Origin: Leptospira brenneri
Lineage (GTDB): Bacteria; Spirochaetota; Leptospiria; Leptospirales; Leptospiraceae
Reading direction: 5' to 3'
Assembly (NCBI RefSeq): GCF_002812125.1
Contig: NZ_NPDQ01000006.1
Location: forward strand, 186,001-250,000
Length of the DNA: 64,000 nucleotides
Below the pieces are notes generated by a model that did no database searches, was not told where the DNA came from, and was given only the letters and a program-made list of their open reading frames with translations. This document shows, in pieces, positions 35,218 to 44,367 of the stretch (its first letter is position 1; the number at the start of each line of letters is the position of its first letter). The position numbers were made by a program, and so were the translations under genes.

Positions 35218-35930
35218 AGATACAAAAATTGAAAGCGTTTGCTCTTTTGGGATGGTTATTGTTTAGTCTTGTGTCTATTTCTTGCCAGAAATTTCGTGGA
35301 CTTAGCAGAGAGGTGGCACGACCAGAGCTTTTTGAAGCAGGACGTGCTTTTGCAGAAGTCGCCGGTGTAACTTTGACCGAAGATGGACCTGGTGAGGGAT
35401 CCAGATATTGTTTAGAAGTAGATTTTATAAACAAGAAGCTACGTGCGGCGTTCTACAATGAGAATTACGTAAAGAAAAAACCAATCATTGAAATTCCATT
35501 GTATGAAGACGATACATATTTATACGCAAAAGCAAAACATGGTGGCCGGATTTTTATCTTTGCTGGTCCATCTGGATGGGAAACGGATAAAAAAACATTC
35601 ATCTATTTTTCTTCCAATCGAGATACGATTGAGTCAAGGTCGAAAAATGCTAAGGAAAACGACTTCGATAATCTAACAGGTGGCGATGATAAAAAATTCG
35701 GGCACGAGGCACGACTTGCTTGGCCAGTTTTTCCTGTCTCCAACGAAAATAGCAAACGTTATAATACAATGGAATATTGTATCAAAGAGTTACCGGACTT
35801 TTACAAAAATGGTCAAGAAGAATATGAAGCTTATATGAAAGAGGAAGTAGAAGCAGGAAAGCGATATATAGAAAGCGAGCTGAAAAGGATTGAGGATGCA
35901 GAAAAACGTGGATTGCCTATCGATGATTAA
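35214..35930 (+). CDS. lipoprotein, candidate immunity protein of the giant protein
   Basis: A 238-residue protein with a lipoprotein leader (LVSISC, Cys24). The mature part has no recognised domain. It contains a beta-type stretch (YCLEVDFINKKLRAAFYNEN, GRIFIFAGPSGWE) and a long charged C-terminal helix (MKEEVEAGKRYIESELKRIE). The ATG overlaps the stop of the giant gene (ATGA), so the two are translationally coupled. A small lipoprotein directly after a large exported protein with a peptidase-like C terminus is the usual position of a periplasmic immunity protein; no homology supports this. The following 222 bases (35931-36152), before the convergent cyclase gene, hold nothing I recognise. 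Confidence 0.55.
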   Translation: MKIQKLKAFALLGWLLFSLVSISCQKFRGLSREVARPELFEAGRAFAEVAGVTLTEDGPGEGSRYCLEVDFINKKLRAAFYNENYVKKKPIIEIPLYEDDTYLYAKAKHGGRIFIFAGPSGWETDKKTFIYFSSNRDTIESRSKNAKENDFDNLTGGDDKKFGHEARLAWPVFPVSNENSKRYNTMEYCIKELPDFYKNGQEEYEAYMKEEVEAGKRYIESELKRIEDAEKRGLPIDD

Positions 35931-36152
35931 GAATTGCGAATCCAATGTAAGTAAAGGCATTATGAAATTCAGAAATAAATCTCCGAGAAAACAAAACTAA
36001 CTTTGTGCGAAAATCATTTCCACTGGAAAGATTGCAGCGTAAAGCACGATCGGTAATGGCTCTCATCTTTTACACCTAACCAATTCGAGGCGACCAATGA
36101 TTGCATAGTCACTCGTCTAGCCGTTCCACTTTAGGAGTGGGAAATCTAAACC

Positions 36153-38009
36153 CTATACCTTCCAAACATAAACAAAATCAGTTCGATCTGCCCAGGGTAG
36201 CGGGAATTCCACTTTGTGTAATTTTATGGACTCTGCTCGTAAATATTCTCGGATATCACGATCACGGAAGATGGTTTCGCTGAAGGATACTTCGCCAGAG
36301 TTTGTAACCGATTGGAGTTTGGCTGTGTAATTGACGGTGTTTCCAAAATAATCAATATTACTGTTGAGGTTAACGGCAAGGCAATTCCCTGTGTGGATTG
36401 AGATTCGTATCCTAACGGGTGTATGTTTGTTTTCTGGATGAAACCATTCTTGCATTTCTTTTGCCGCTTTGAGTGCATGTAAAGGGGTGGAGAAACTTGC
36501 CATCACCGCATCACCAATTGTTTTTACAACCACACCCCGAAAGTTTTGGATGATTTGGTTTGTTTTGATGAAGTGTTCTCTCACTTGTAAAAATGCGCCA
36601 TGATCACCTTCGGATTCATAGAATTTGGTAGAACCAACTATGTCAGTAAACAAAATCGTTTTGAGGCCGATGTCGAGTTGTAAATTGGTAGCTATGGCTT
36701 CTTCGGAAAACAAATCTCGAAATTCTTGGTAATTGAAAATTTCGGAAGGTCTTAGACTTGTTTGGTCTTCGCTCCTTTCTTCTAGGACGATGGTTACATC
36801 GGAATCGGATTCGTTTTCAAAAACTAAATTTGGTTTTGGGGAAACTTTGATCTCTTCCTCTTTGGTTTCAGGAAGCCATAGAATATCTGTTTGTTGGTAA
36901 GACTGTTTGATATCTACCAATCGGTATTTCTTTTCCCCTTTTTTTCTCAATCGAAAAACTCCTGATCCAACAAGTAAACTTGCAGAAAAAGATTTTTTGG
37001 CAGGGATGGTTTTGGTGAGAAGGATATGTTGTTTTTTTGCCGGCTCTGCAGCACAGTAATATTGTTTTTCTATGATTCGGATACTTGGGTGGAGATGAAA
37101 GGTGACTTCGATGGAATTAACACCCGTAGTATCAAAGTCAATTTCACAAACTTCACATTCATCCTTGGCGGGTATATCACTCAGTTTTGTTAGGCTCGTC
37201 CTTACTCCGCGACAATGAGGACAAACAATATCCCAACTTAGAGTAAATAAACCCAAACGACATCCGTGTAGAAAAAGAAATAATGTTTCGTCTGGGTCAA
37301 GGTTTAATTGCCTACTCACTTGTTTGATGCGGATGCGATCAAGGTCGTTATCACTTGCGGATTTGATCCATTGGAAGACTGATGTAACGGCTTCCTTGGA
37401 AATACCTTGCGATATTAGATTTTGGGTTTCCTTATCTAGTTTTTCTTGGTGAATCCATTGGGGTTCTGGGACAAAAGAAAATTCTTTTCCTGATGTGGGG
37501 ACGGTTTTCGGTTTTTTCCCTTTAATTTCTTTAGATATATCATTGAGGCCTTTTCGAAAATCTTCCTCTAGTTTAGGCATTGCATATTGTAATAATTTTC
37601 GCATAAAGAAATTTCGAGGAATCCAGCCAAAGTAAATATAAACCTTACTTCTTGATTCACCTAATGTCTCTAAGATGATGCGACTTCGGATGTAATACCC
37701 AAATCCTTTTTTATAAATTCGAGCATTCCCTATTTCTTTTAAATACTCCCATTCCCAAGGAACTTCTTCCCATTCCAATTGGAAACCGGCTTGTTTGGCT
37801 TTTCCAATTAGTTTGCCATCTACTTCTTTGTATTCGAATCTTGGCATACCCACTCTTTTGTTAAAAGATGAGGTATCGATAAGATAAGGCCAAATTTCTT
37901 CTCTTGTGACAGGAAGGTCAAATTCCCAAAGCCAATCCATCGGAGTTGCGAGGCGTTTCCAATGCTCTTCCCATGGATATTTTTGAATGAGTGAGTTTAA
38001 GTCTATCAT
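36153..38009 (-). CDS. class III adenylate/guanylate cyclase with N-terminal SRPBCC-like domain
   Basis: A 618-residue cytoplasmic protein. The N terminus (about 1-160) resembles a START/SRPBCC-type domain (WLWEFDLPVTREEIWPYL). The middle (about 190-400) has two CxxC-type pairs (CPHCRG, CEVCEID) and resembles the DUF5939 region found in front of cyclases. The catalytic domain (about 440-610) keeps both metal Asp residues (Asp456 in FTDIVGST, Asp500 in KTIGDAVMASF). The transition-state Arg of the N-x3-R motif is Lys564 (VNYTAKLQ). Activity may be low or altered; cAMP or cGMP specificity cannot be decided. Its start overlaps the GH5 gene by four bases. Confidence 0.85.
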   Translation of the reverse strand: MIDLNSLIQKYPWEEHWKRLATPMDWLWEFDLPVTREEIWPYLIDTSSFNKRVGMPRFEYKEVDGKLIGKAKQAGFQLEWEEVPWEWEYLKEIGNARIYKKGFGYYIRSRIILETLGESRSKVYIYFGWIPRNFFMRKLLQYAMPKLEEDFRKGLNDISKEIKGKKPKTVPTSGKEFSFVPEPQWIHQEKLDKETQNLISQGISKEAVTSVFQWIKSASDNDLDRIRIKQVSRQLNLDPDETLFLFLHGCRLGLFTLSWDIVCPHCRGVRTSLTKLSDIPAKDECEVCEIDFDTTGVNSIEVTFHLHPSIRIIEKQYYCAAEPAKKQHILLTKTIPAKKSFSASLLVGSGVFRLRKKGEKKYRLVDIKQSYQQTDILWLPETKEEEIKVSPKPNLVFENESDSDVTIVLEERSEDQTSLRPSEIFNYQEFRDLFSEEAIATNLQLDIGLKTILFTDIVGSTKFYESEGDHGAFLQVREHFIKTNQIIQNFRGVVVKTIGDAVMASFSTPLHALKAAKEMQEWFHPENKHTPVRIRISIHTGNCLAVNLNSNIDYFGNTVNYTAKLQSVTNSGEVSFSETIFRDRDIREYLRAESIKLHKVEFPLPWADRTDFVYVWKV

Positions 38010-39982
38010 AATGGTTTGAGGATGAGACTGGCCTTTCCTCCATTCCCTTTGACTAAAAGTTCACCATCGATTTCAGAAATTTTTTCAGCATTGGAAAGTA
38101 CAACTTGTACACCATTGGGATAGACGAATTTAGGAACTTTAATGATACATGGTTCTTTAATGGAAAGATCTGAATTCCACTCTAAACGAAACTCTCTGTT
38201 GTCTAAGTTGTATTTCATTTTAAGTGGTGTTCCTTGTGTGAAGGCAGCATAAGGCCTACAAAAACCTTCGATCGCACGACCACCACCTCCGTAAACATCT
38301 GGATCAGAACCGGGAATGATTTGGTCTTTGGAAAAAATGCTGAGGTCTTCTTGGTTCCAGCCATCTCCTACCATTAAATCATTTTCATTAGAAGCGGTGT
38401 AGTTCCAGAGAGTGTTGGACAAAAATAGATGGTCCATTGCGTTATACATTGCATCAAGAGCCATCACATGGCGTTTCCAAATCTTCGGTGTGCGATTTCC
38501 TTTGTTCCATTCTTTATAAGCTTTTCCACCTTCCAAGTCAAAAGGGATTCCAAATTCTCCAATAAGACTCGGAATTTTTCCAGGAACGGAATCTGCCGTA
38601 TTTTTGATCTGTGTGAGTTGGCGCACATACATACCTTCGATACCTGAACGACCGAATACTGGACGTTTGGTGAGAGTATCTATCGCAATTGGATATAAAA
38701 ACTTTTTAAAAAGAAGGGTTAGCGTATCATACCAATGAGCAGCATTTACGGAAAGTTTGGGAACAACCCCATTTAAACGAGGATTTGAAAAAGCATCAGT
38801 TGCTTCTCGTTCAATAAAAACCATCCAGTCTTTTCTAATTTCTTGAATAGTTTCCCCAACGGTGCGCATAAAAGGGATGAGATAATCCCCATCAAAATCA
38901 ATGGTTCTTCCATTTACCTTTTGGAAATAATCATTTTTTTCGATGAAAGGAGTTCCATCTTTCGTGATGGTGTAAGCCCCTTCTAATTGAAAGGGATCTC
39001 CCGGAGATTCTGGTGACCAGATGGAGACTTTGTTTTTGTTTACCGTAACAGTTTTTGTCGGGACAAATCCTCCTCTCCAAACTTTAAGAGTGAGGTATGG
39101 TAAATCAATGGAATGACCATGAGAAGAGAATAGGGCATCAATCGGAGACCAACCAAGTCCAGGTTTTGCCGGATCTTCGTCTTTATCGATTAATCCTCTA
39201 TCGTTCATGGCACGTCCGATAAACCCTTTGCCTGGTTCATTTAGAGAATCAAAACCCAGAACAAAGTCAAAATCTTTGACTCGTTCGGCAATTTGTTTCA
39301 TACAACCTAAATAGTGACCTTGTAAATAATCCTGAACGTTTTTTCCGTTGATGAGAAAGTTCGGTGCAAAATCTTTTCCGCCAAAAAATAAAGTCCAAAG
39401 AATTGCATTCCCGGCATAACGATAGTTTTGTGACCAACACATGGTTGGATAGTTTTCTTCCTGACGAATTCCTGGTCTTTTGTAATCATAAGCTCTTTGC
39501 ATCACTATGGCAGCATCAGCTTCGGAAAGTTTGCGGTAATCAATACCTAATGTTTCAAAAATCCAACCAGGGGCGCCGTCTCCTCCTGTCATCCGAGACC
39601 AAACATCTTGGTGAAAATCAACAAATACATAAAAGCCGTATTCACCAGCCAAACGAACGATTTCTGTAAAGTAATTTAGATAATCTTCATCGTATTGATT
39701 TGGTCCTTTGTGTTCGACTGCTTCCCAAGTGGTCAATAAACGAAGAACGTTAAACCCCCATTTTTTTAGCCTAGTAAAATGGATCTCTGCCTCTGAGAGG
39801 GGGAAGGGTCTGCCAACAAAACTCACTTCTTTATGGTCAGAAAAGTCAGTTGGGAATTGGGTTCCTCCATTGGGAAAAGGAACCTTTGTGTCTCCGCCTA
39901 AATTAACTCCGCGTAAAATTACTTTTCTGCCACTTGCATCGACAAACCATTCGCCTTGGGGTGAGAGTTTTTTTGGTGCCAT
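38006..39982 (-). CDS. glycoside hydrolase family 5 protein (endoglycoceramidase-like)
   Basis: A 658-residue TIM-barrel hydrolase. Family features are WFVDASGRKVILRGVNLGGD at the N terminus, NVLRLLTTWEAVE, the FVDFHQDVWSR strand, acid/base Glu in LGFDSLNEPGKG and nucleophile Glu in PSLIGEFGIPFD. A C-terminal beta-domain (about 590-658) follows, as in endoglycoceramidase-related GH5 proteins. No signal peptide is visible, so it may act in the cytoplasm or be exported by another route. The substrate is probably a glycolipid or beta-glucan, but this is family inference. An AAAGGA ribosome-binding site precedes the ATG. Confidence 0.88.
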   Translation of the reverse strand: MAPKKLSPQGEWFVDASGRKVILRGVNLGGDTKVPFPNGGTQFPTDFSDHKEVSFVGRPFPLSEAEIHFTRLKKWGFNVLRLLTTWEAVEHKGPNQYDEDYLNYFTEIVRLAGEYGFYVFVDFHQDVWSRMTGGDGAPGWIFETLGIDYRKLSEADAAIVMQRAYDYKRPGIRQEENYPTMCWSQNYRYAGNAILWTLFFGGKDFAPNFLINGKNVQDYLQGHYLGCMKQIAERVKDFDFVLGFDSLNEPGKGFIGRAMNDRGLIDKDEDPAKPGLGWSPIDALFSSHGHSIDLPYLTLKVWRGGFVPTKTVTVNKNKVSIWSPESPGDPFQLEGAYTITKDGTPFIEKNDYFQKVNGRTIDFDGDYLIPFMRTVGETIQEIRKDWMVFIEREATDAFSNPRLNGVVPKLSVNAAHWYDTLTLLFKKFLYPIAIDTLTKRPVFGRSGIEGMYVRQLTQIKNTADSVPGKIPSLIGEFGIPFDLEGGKAYKEWNKGNRTPKIWKRHVMALDAMYNAMDHLFLSNTLWNYTASNENDLMVGDGWNQEDLSIFSKDQIIPGSDPDVYGGGGRAIEGFCRPYAAFTQGTPLKMKYNLDNREFRLEWNSDLSIKEPCIIKVPKFVYPNGVQVVLSNAEKISEIDGELLVKGNGGKASLILKPL

Positions 39983-39994
39983 CCATTTATCCTT

Positions 39995-41305
39995 TTATAT
40001 TAACTCAGTTGTATTTTTTTCTGACTCAGCGTAGAGGTTGAGATATCCGAGTAAAAAGTAAAATACAATCAAAACTTCATCATCTTGAAAATAACATTGT
40101 AAAAGTCCAGAAAAGAAAAATCCGACGAGTCCGTATGTCATAAATCTAATTTTTTTAGGTACGTTTCCGGCCAAAAGAGTGTAGAGGATCGTAGCAAATA
40201 ATACGAGATAAAGAATTCCTTGTGGTCCTCCAAAGATAGCCGTTAAATGAAAATAATCATTATGTGCATGCCCTCTTTGAGTTACTTCATAAAAGAATCC
40301 TAACTCTTTATTTTCTTTTTCTTTTTCTTTTCTTGAGATTTCAATTTCTTTTTGATAGTTTCCTGATCCAATTCCAAAGATAAGATTTTTTTCGATCAAA
40401 GGAAAAGTGGAATCCCAAATAAAAGTCCTTCCTGAGTCTGTGTGTTTTTCTCCACCAAACAGAGGATCCACAACTCGTTTGACTGCATTTGTTGTTTTAT
40501 ATCCTGTAAAAATAAGAACTACGATTACTAGGATAAAAATACCGATACGTTTGAGCATTTTCTTTGAAATGTCTTTATCGATAAAAACAAGAATATAAAT
40601 ACCAAAGATAGTGCTCACGAGAGCGCCTAAAAGAGAAGATCTTGCATTATTAAATAGAAAAACAATAGACACTAACAGGAGTAAAATGGCATTAATTACG
40701 ATTTTAGATAAGGTTTCTTTTTCATACCATGAATCATAAAGTCGAAAGATAAATCCAGGAAAGATAAATGCAAGTAACCCTCCAAAAGTAAGGTGGGTGT
40801 TCATAAGGCCTATGGGAAGGTAAATATTTATATTCGTAATTTTCCCATAATGGTGTTGGTAAGGCCAAGAGGTTGAAGTTTTGTAGAGATCAGAAATCAA
40901 TCGAGATAACCTTGTCATCGAAAAAATGGAAACAAAGCCAGTGAAAACAATCACGAGGGCAAAAACAAAAAATACTTTGTATAAATATTTACGATCTTCT
41001 GGTTTAATGCCGTGTACGGAGACAAATGCGGTAACAAGAAAGATATCTTTCATTTCGTCACGAAACGCATGTTTGATGGAATTGAAGTCAAAACCAGAGG
41101 CCGAGAAATGATACAAAACGGTTACAATTTGCCAGGCATAAAATAGGAAAATAATTTTGACCAAATTACTTGTGAATTTTGTTTTTTTCGGAAGGAAGAG
41201 AAAAAATACAAAAGAAAGGAGTAAGAAAAGTTGGCTAAGCGAAACTGATAAAGCACAGGAAATGATAGACAAGGTTAGAAACGAACGATAGATTCGGTAA
41301 TACAT
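39995..41305 (-). CDS. O-antigen ligase/polymerase-like membrane protein
   Basis: From the ATG at 41305 (MYYRIYRSFLTLSIISCALS) it is a 436-residue protein with about 11-12 TMs. A large periplasmic loop contains DSGRTFIWDSTFPLIEKN, GIGSGNYQKEIE and TQRGHAHNDYFHLTAIFGG. The R-x-x-x-W and H-N-D pattern is typical of the WaaL/Wzy family that joins O-antigen or other glycans to lipid carriers or lipid A core. Upstream in-frame codons reach 41512 but overlap the divergent glycosyltransferase gene and add a non-membrane leader, so I reject them. It is first in a minus-strand set with GH5 and the cyclase. Confidence 0.85.
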   Translation of the reverse strand: MYYRIYRSFLTLSIISCALSVSLSQLFLLLSFVFFLFLPKKTKFTSNLVKIIFLFYAWQIVTVLYHFSASGFDFNSIKHAFRDEMKDIFLVTAFVSVHGIKPEDRKYLYKVFFVFALVIVFTGFVSIFSMTRLSRLISDLYKTSTSWPYQHHYGKITNINIYLPIGLMNTHLTFGGLLAFIFPGFIFRLYDSWYEKETLSKIVINAILLLLVSIVFLFNNARSSLLGALVSTIFGIYILVFIDKDISKKMLKRIGIFILVIVVLIFTGYKTTNAVKRVVDPLFGGEKHTDSGRTFIWDSTFPLIEKNLIFGIGSGNYQKEIEISRKEKEKENKELGFFYEVTQRGHAHNDYFHLTAIFGGPQGILYLVLFATILYTLLAGNVPKKIRFMTYGLVGFFFSGLLQCYFQDDEVLIVFYFLLGYLNLYAESEKNTTELI

Positions 41306-41354
41306 AACTTTGGATGAGACTAATGCTTTTCTCCAATTTGTAAAGAGGTAACAG

Positions 41355-42644
41355 TTGCGAGTCTTATATTTTTCCGATACTTTTTTGCCAAAAACCGACG
41401 GAGTTGCTGTTTCTATTAAGAATTTTTCCGAACTTTTAGCTTTGCGAGGGCATGAGTTTTGTATTTGTGCTCCTAAATACGGAGACGGGGACTTTGACCG
41501 GATGACGGACAAAATTCAAGTGGTTCGGTTTCGGTCGGGTTATTTGCCCAGTTACCCAGATATCAAAGTAGTTTTGCCGTCTCCTGGAAAAATCAAACGA
41601 ATCATAGAAGATTTCAAACCTGACCTCATTCATATTCACACTCCTGGACTTTTGGGTTTGTATGCCGTGAATGCTGCCGAAAGGTTTGGGGTTCCGACCA
41701 TCGGAACTTATCACACTCTCATGGCAGAACAAGAGATGTATGTTTCTTTTTACCGATTGTTCAAACTTGATAAACTTTTTTTTAAAGCAAATAAATTTAA
41801 GAAAAAACTAAATATTGATGAGCTTGATAAAATTGTAAAATTTGATAACTTCAATATTCGTAAAAAAATCATTCTAAAAATTTGTAATGATATCTATAAT
41901 CGATGTGATGTGGTGATTTCTCCGAGTCATCTCATCAAAGAGCAGCTGATTGAATATGGAATCACTCGTCCCATTACTGTTGTCTCCAATGGAATGGATC
42001 TAAAAAGGTTCCAAGGAAAACCAAAGGTATATACGGGTGGTGATGCTCCTAAGTTTTTACATGTGGGTCGAATCTCCTATGAAAAAAATTGTGATGTAGT
42101 TCTTACGGCATTTAAAACCATCCATGAACATTATCCCAAGGCAACACTTACCATTATCGGAGAAGGGCCGGCCATTCCCACATTAGAACGACAAGCAGAA
42201 CATTTGGGCATTGAGAAAGCAGTTATCTTTAAAGGATTTATCCCTAATGCTGTTTTGCATGAAGAATATCCCAAGTATGATGTATTTTTAACAGCTTCCA
42301 CTATGGAAACACAAGGGCTTGTTGTTTTAGAAGCCATTGCTTGTGGATTACCGGCGGTAGGAGTCGATGCCTTCGCCTTACCAGAGTTAATTCGCCATGG
42401 AGAAAATGGATACATAGCAAAATCCTTTGACTCTCATGGGATTGCAGAATCTGCTCTTTCCATCATCCGTAATCCAGATGATTATTCTAAGTTTTCAAAA
42501 AATTCCATTCAAATCGCTTCTGGTCATGAAATGGAAAAATGTGTTGATACCATGGAAGAAGTTTATCAGAAAGTTGTCGAAGCAATGAAGGGAAAGGTAA
42601 AAAAATCCAATATTTTTGATCTGTTTTTTGATTTTATGCAATGA
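41355..42644 (+). CDS. GT4 family glycosyltransferase
   Basis: A 429-residue GT-B enzyme. The N-terminal acceptor domain starts [20 protein letters not shown], and the donor domain contains [15 protein letters not shown] and the E-x7-E motif ([18 protein letters not shown]). It resembles diacylglycerol or phosphatidylinositol alpha-mannosyl/glucosyltransferases. The start is TTG at 41355 with an AGAGG ribosome-binding site 6 bases upstream. It overlaps the membrane-protein gene by four bases. Probable role: glycolipid or LPS/O-antigen sugar addition; acceptor not determinable. Confidence 0.92.
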   Translation: MRVLYFSDTFLPKTDGVAVSIKNFSELLALRGHEFCICAPKYGDGDFDRMTDKIQVVRFRSGYLPSYPDIKVVLPSPGKIKRIIEDFKPDLIHIHTPGLLGLYAVNAAERFGVPTIGTYHTLMAEQEMYVSFYRLFKLDKLFFKANKFKKKLNIDELDKIVKFDNFNIRKKIILKICNDIYNRCDVVISPSHLIKEQLIEYGITRPITVVSNGMDLKRFQGKPKVYTGGDAPKFLHVGRISYEKNCDVVLTAFKTIHEHYPKATLTIIGEGPAIPTLERQAEHLGIEKAVIFKGFIPNAVLHEEYPKYDVFLTASTMETQGLVVLEAIACGLPAVGVDAFALPELIRHGENGYIAKSFDSHGIAESALSIIRNPDDYSKFSKNSIQIASGHEMEKCVDTMEEVYQKVVEAMKGKVKKSNIFDLFFDFMQ

Positions 42645-43267
42645 ACAACTTCGTTTCGATTGAGATAAGATCTTTTGTTACTGTTATTGCTGTTTTTTTA
42701 ACTTTTTATGCGTACATTCCGTACATAAAAGGGATACGGTTTGGTAACATTCGCCCTCATGTATTTTCTTGGATCATTTGGGGAGTCACCACCTTTATCG
42801 TGTTCTTCGCTCAAATTGCAGGGAATGGGGGAGTTGGTAGCTTCCCCATTGGTGTTTCAGGAATCATTACCTTTCTTGTTGCTTTTTTTGCGTATCGGAA
42901 ACGAGGTGATATCGAAATCACTCATTCGGATTGGTTTTTCTTTGGTTTAGCACTTTCGAGTTTACCGTTTTGGTTTTATTTTTCCGATCCTTTGGCGGCG
43001 GTAGTTGTTTTGTCATTAGCTGATATTTTGGGATTCGTTCCAACCTTTCGCAAAGGTTATATACTTCCGAATTCAGAACCTTTGGGTTTTTATCTTATTT
43101 TTCTATTTCGCAACATTCTTGCTATGTTTGCGCTTGCTGAATGGAACGTGACAACTTTACTTTTTCCTGGATCAGCTGGAATTGCTTGTGTAGTCTTTGT
43201 GGTTATGGTAAAAATAAGGAAAACAAAATTAGATATTATTCCTTATCAGGAATCGGATAAAAAATAA
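42641..43267 (+). CDS. multi-spanning membrane protein, PQ-loop-like
   Basis: A 208-residue protein with about seven hydrophobic helices. It has two similar segments, [20 protein letters not shown] with SWIIWG, and [13 protein letters not shown] with a following acidic/hydrophobic stretch. This tandem arrangement (PYIKGI...SWIIW / PTFRKG...) resembles PQ-loop or SWEET-type repeats. No substrate is assignable. It overlaps the glycosyltransferase gene by four bases, and the convergent gene by 32 bases at its 3' end. Confidence 0.6.
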   Translation: MNNFVSIEIRSFVTVIAVFLTFYAYIPYIKGIRFGNIRPHVFSWIIWGVTTFIVFFAQIAGNGGVGSFPIGVSGIITFLVAFFAYRKRGDIEITHSDWFFFGLALSSLPFWFYFSDPLAAVVVLSLADILGFVPTFRKGYILPNSEPLGFYLIFLFRNILAMFALAEWNVTTLLFPGSAGIACVVFVVMVKIRKTKLDIIPYQESDKK

Positions 43268-44318
43268 CAGATTTAAGCATTCTACCATCTTCTGTGTCTT
43301 CATAAACAACTTCTGCTTGTTTTGAACGAGCTGGGATATAAAGTTGAATCGTTTCGACGATTTCATAAGCACTTAAAGTGTAATCCAATGCTTTGATGGC
43401 AAGTTCCGCACTTAAAAGACGTTCCCGAGTCACAGTTTTAGTTTCTGTTTTTTTTGTGATGATGAGCCATTTGTAAAGTCTCGCGGAACGGTTTGTATCC
43501 ATTAAATTCCTGATATCAAGTTTCATCAAGGGAAGGATGGCAGGAGTTTGGTTGAACCTAACTTCGATTCCTCGGGTAGAGGCCTCACTCAGTCTCAAAG
43601 ACAACTGTTTGTCAAATAGGGTATCGTCGATATATTCAATTCGATCACAGGTAGAATACACTGTATTACATAGATTGCCGTAATTTTTATGAAAGAAAAA
43701 AACTTGTAACACTTTCCCGGTGGTGGGGTGGTAAAGGACTTTCGCGTTATAATGACCCATCCTCCCAAATTTGACAACAGAACGAATCCTTTTGTATAGA
43801 TTATAACTGAGTCCAAAAAGATCTTTGATGATAGGAATATCCGTCACACCAAACCCTCTGGTTGCTAAATAAAATGGTTCTAAACTTACATGTCCATCTC
43901 GTTTGGCAATTTCGCGTAAGTATTCAGTGATATCGTCCATTTTTGATTCGCTAAGCGAAAGGGGAGAATCTAAAAAGTCCACGACCACCTTACCACTGTT
44001 TTTTCCTAATTCATCCCAAACTTCGGATAAGTATTTACCATCTTCCGAATAGGAAATCTTTTTACAGTATAGATCTTCGCATTTGATTTGTTCTTCGTAA
44101 TCGGCTTTGTTGGGGGAAGGAAGAATTACTGGTTTAAATTCAGAAGAAAACTCTTGTCCTCTGATCTGACTTGGGAGTAAAAAAATGGAAAAGATAAGAT
44201 AAAAAGAAAAATATAAAACTTTTTTCTTTAAAAATGTAAAACTACCTAAGGTGAAAGAGATAATAAATTTTCGTTTGAAAATCTTCGGAGAAAAATCTCT
44301 TTCAATTGGAAATAACAT
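43236..44318 (-). CDS. exported protein of unknown function
   Basis: A 360-residue protein with a long basic N-terminal region and a hydrophobic segment (about 35-52, FSFYLIFSIFLLPSQIRG) that may be a signal peptide or anchor. The GGAG ribosome-binding site 6 bases before the ATG at 44318 supports the long start. The mature part has Cys pairs (EQIKCEDLYCKK, NLCNTVYSTCDRIEY) and mixed alpha/beta character; no domain recognised. It follows the heptosyltransferase-like gene by 49 bases and may share its transcript. Confidence 0.55.
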   Translation of the reverse strand: MLFPIERDFSPKIFKRKFIISFTLGSFTFLKKKVLYFSFYLIFSIFLLPSQIRGQEFSSEFKPVILPSPNKADYEEQIKCEDLYCKKISYSEDGKYLSEVWDELGKNSGKVVVDFLDSPLSLSESKMDDITEYLREIAKRDGHVSLEPFYLATRGFGVTDIPIIKDLFGLSYNLYKRIRSVVKFGRMGHYNAKVLYHPTTGKVLQVFFFHKNYGNLCNTVYSTCDRIEYIDDTLFDKQLSLRLSEASTRGIEVRFNQTPAILPLMKLDIRNLMDTNRSARLYKWLIITKKTETKTVTRERLLSAELAIKALDYTLSAYEIVETIQLYIPARSKQAEVVYEDTEDGRMLKSVIFYPIPDKE

Positions 44319-44367
44319 GGAAGTCTCCGTTTTCTCTTGAGTGTCGTGTAAGTGTTTTAACTAAGGG

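Noticed and set aside
35313..35330. TGGCACG sequence as a second sigma-54 promoter
   Set aside because: It lies inside a coding region and no TTGC block follows at the right distance. A GGCACG...TTGC near 35708-35720 has a spacer two bases too short.
36115..36150. TTCCACT/AGTGGGAA imperfect repeat as a terminator of the giant-gene operon
   Set aside because: The arms mismatch by one base, no T-run follows, and it is about 190 bases beyond the last stop codon.
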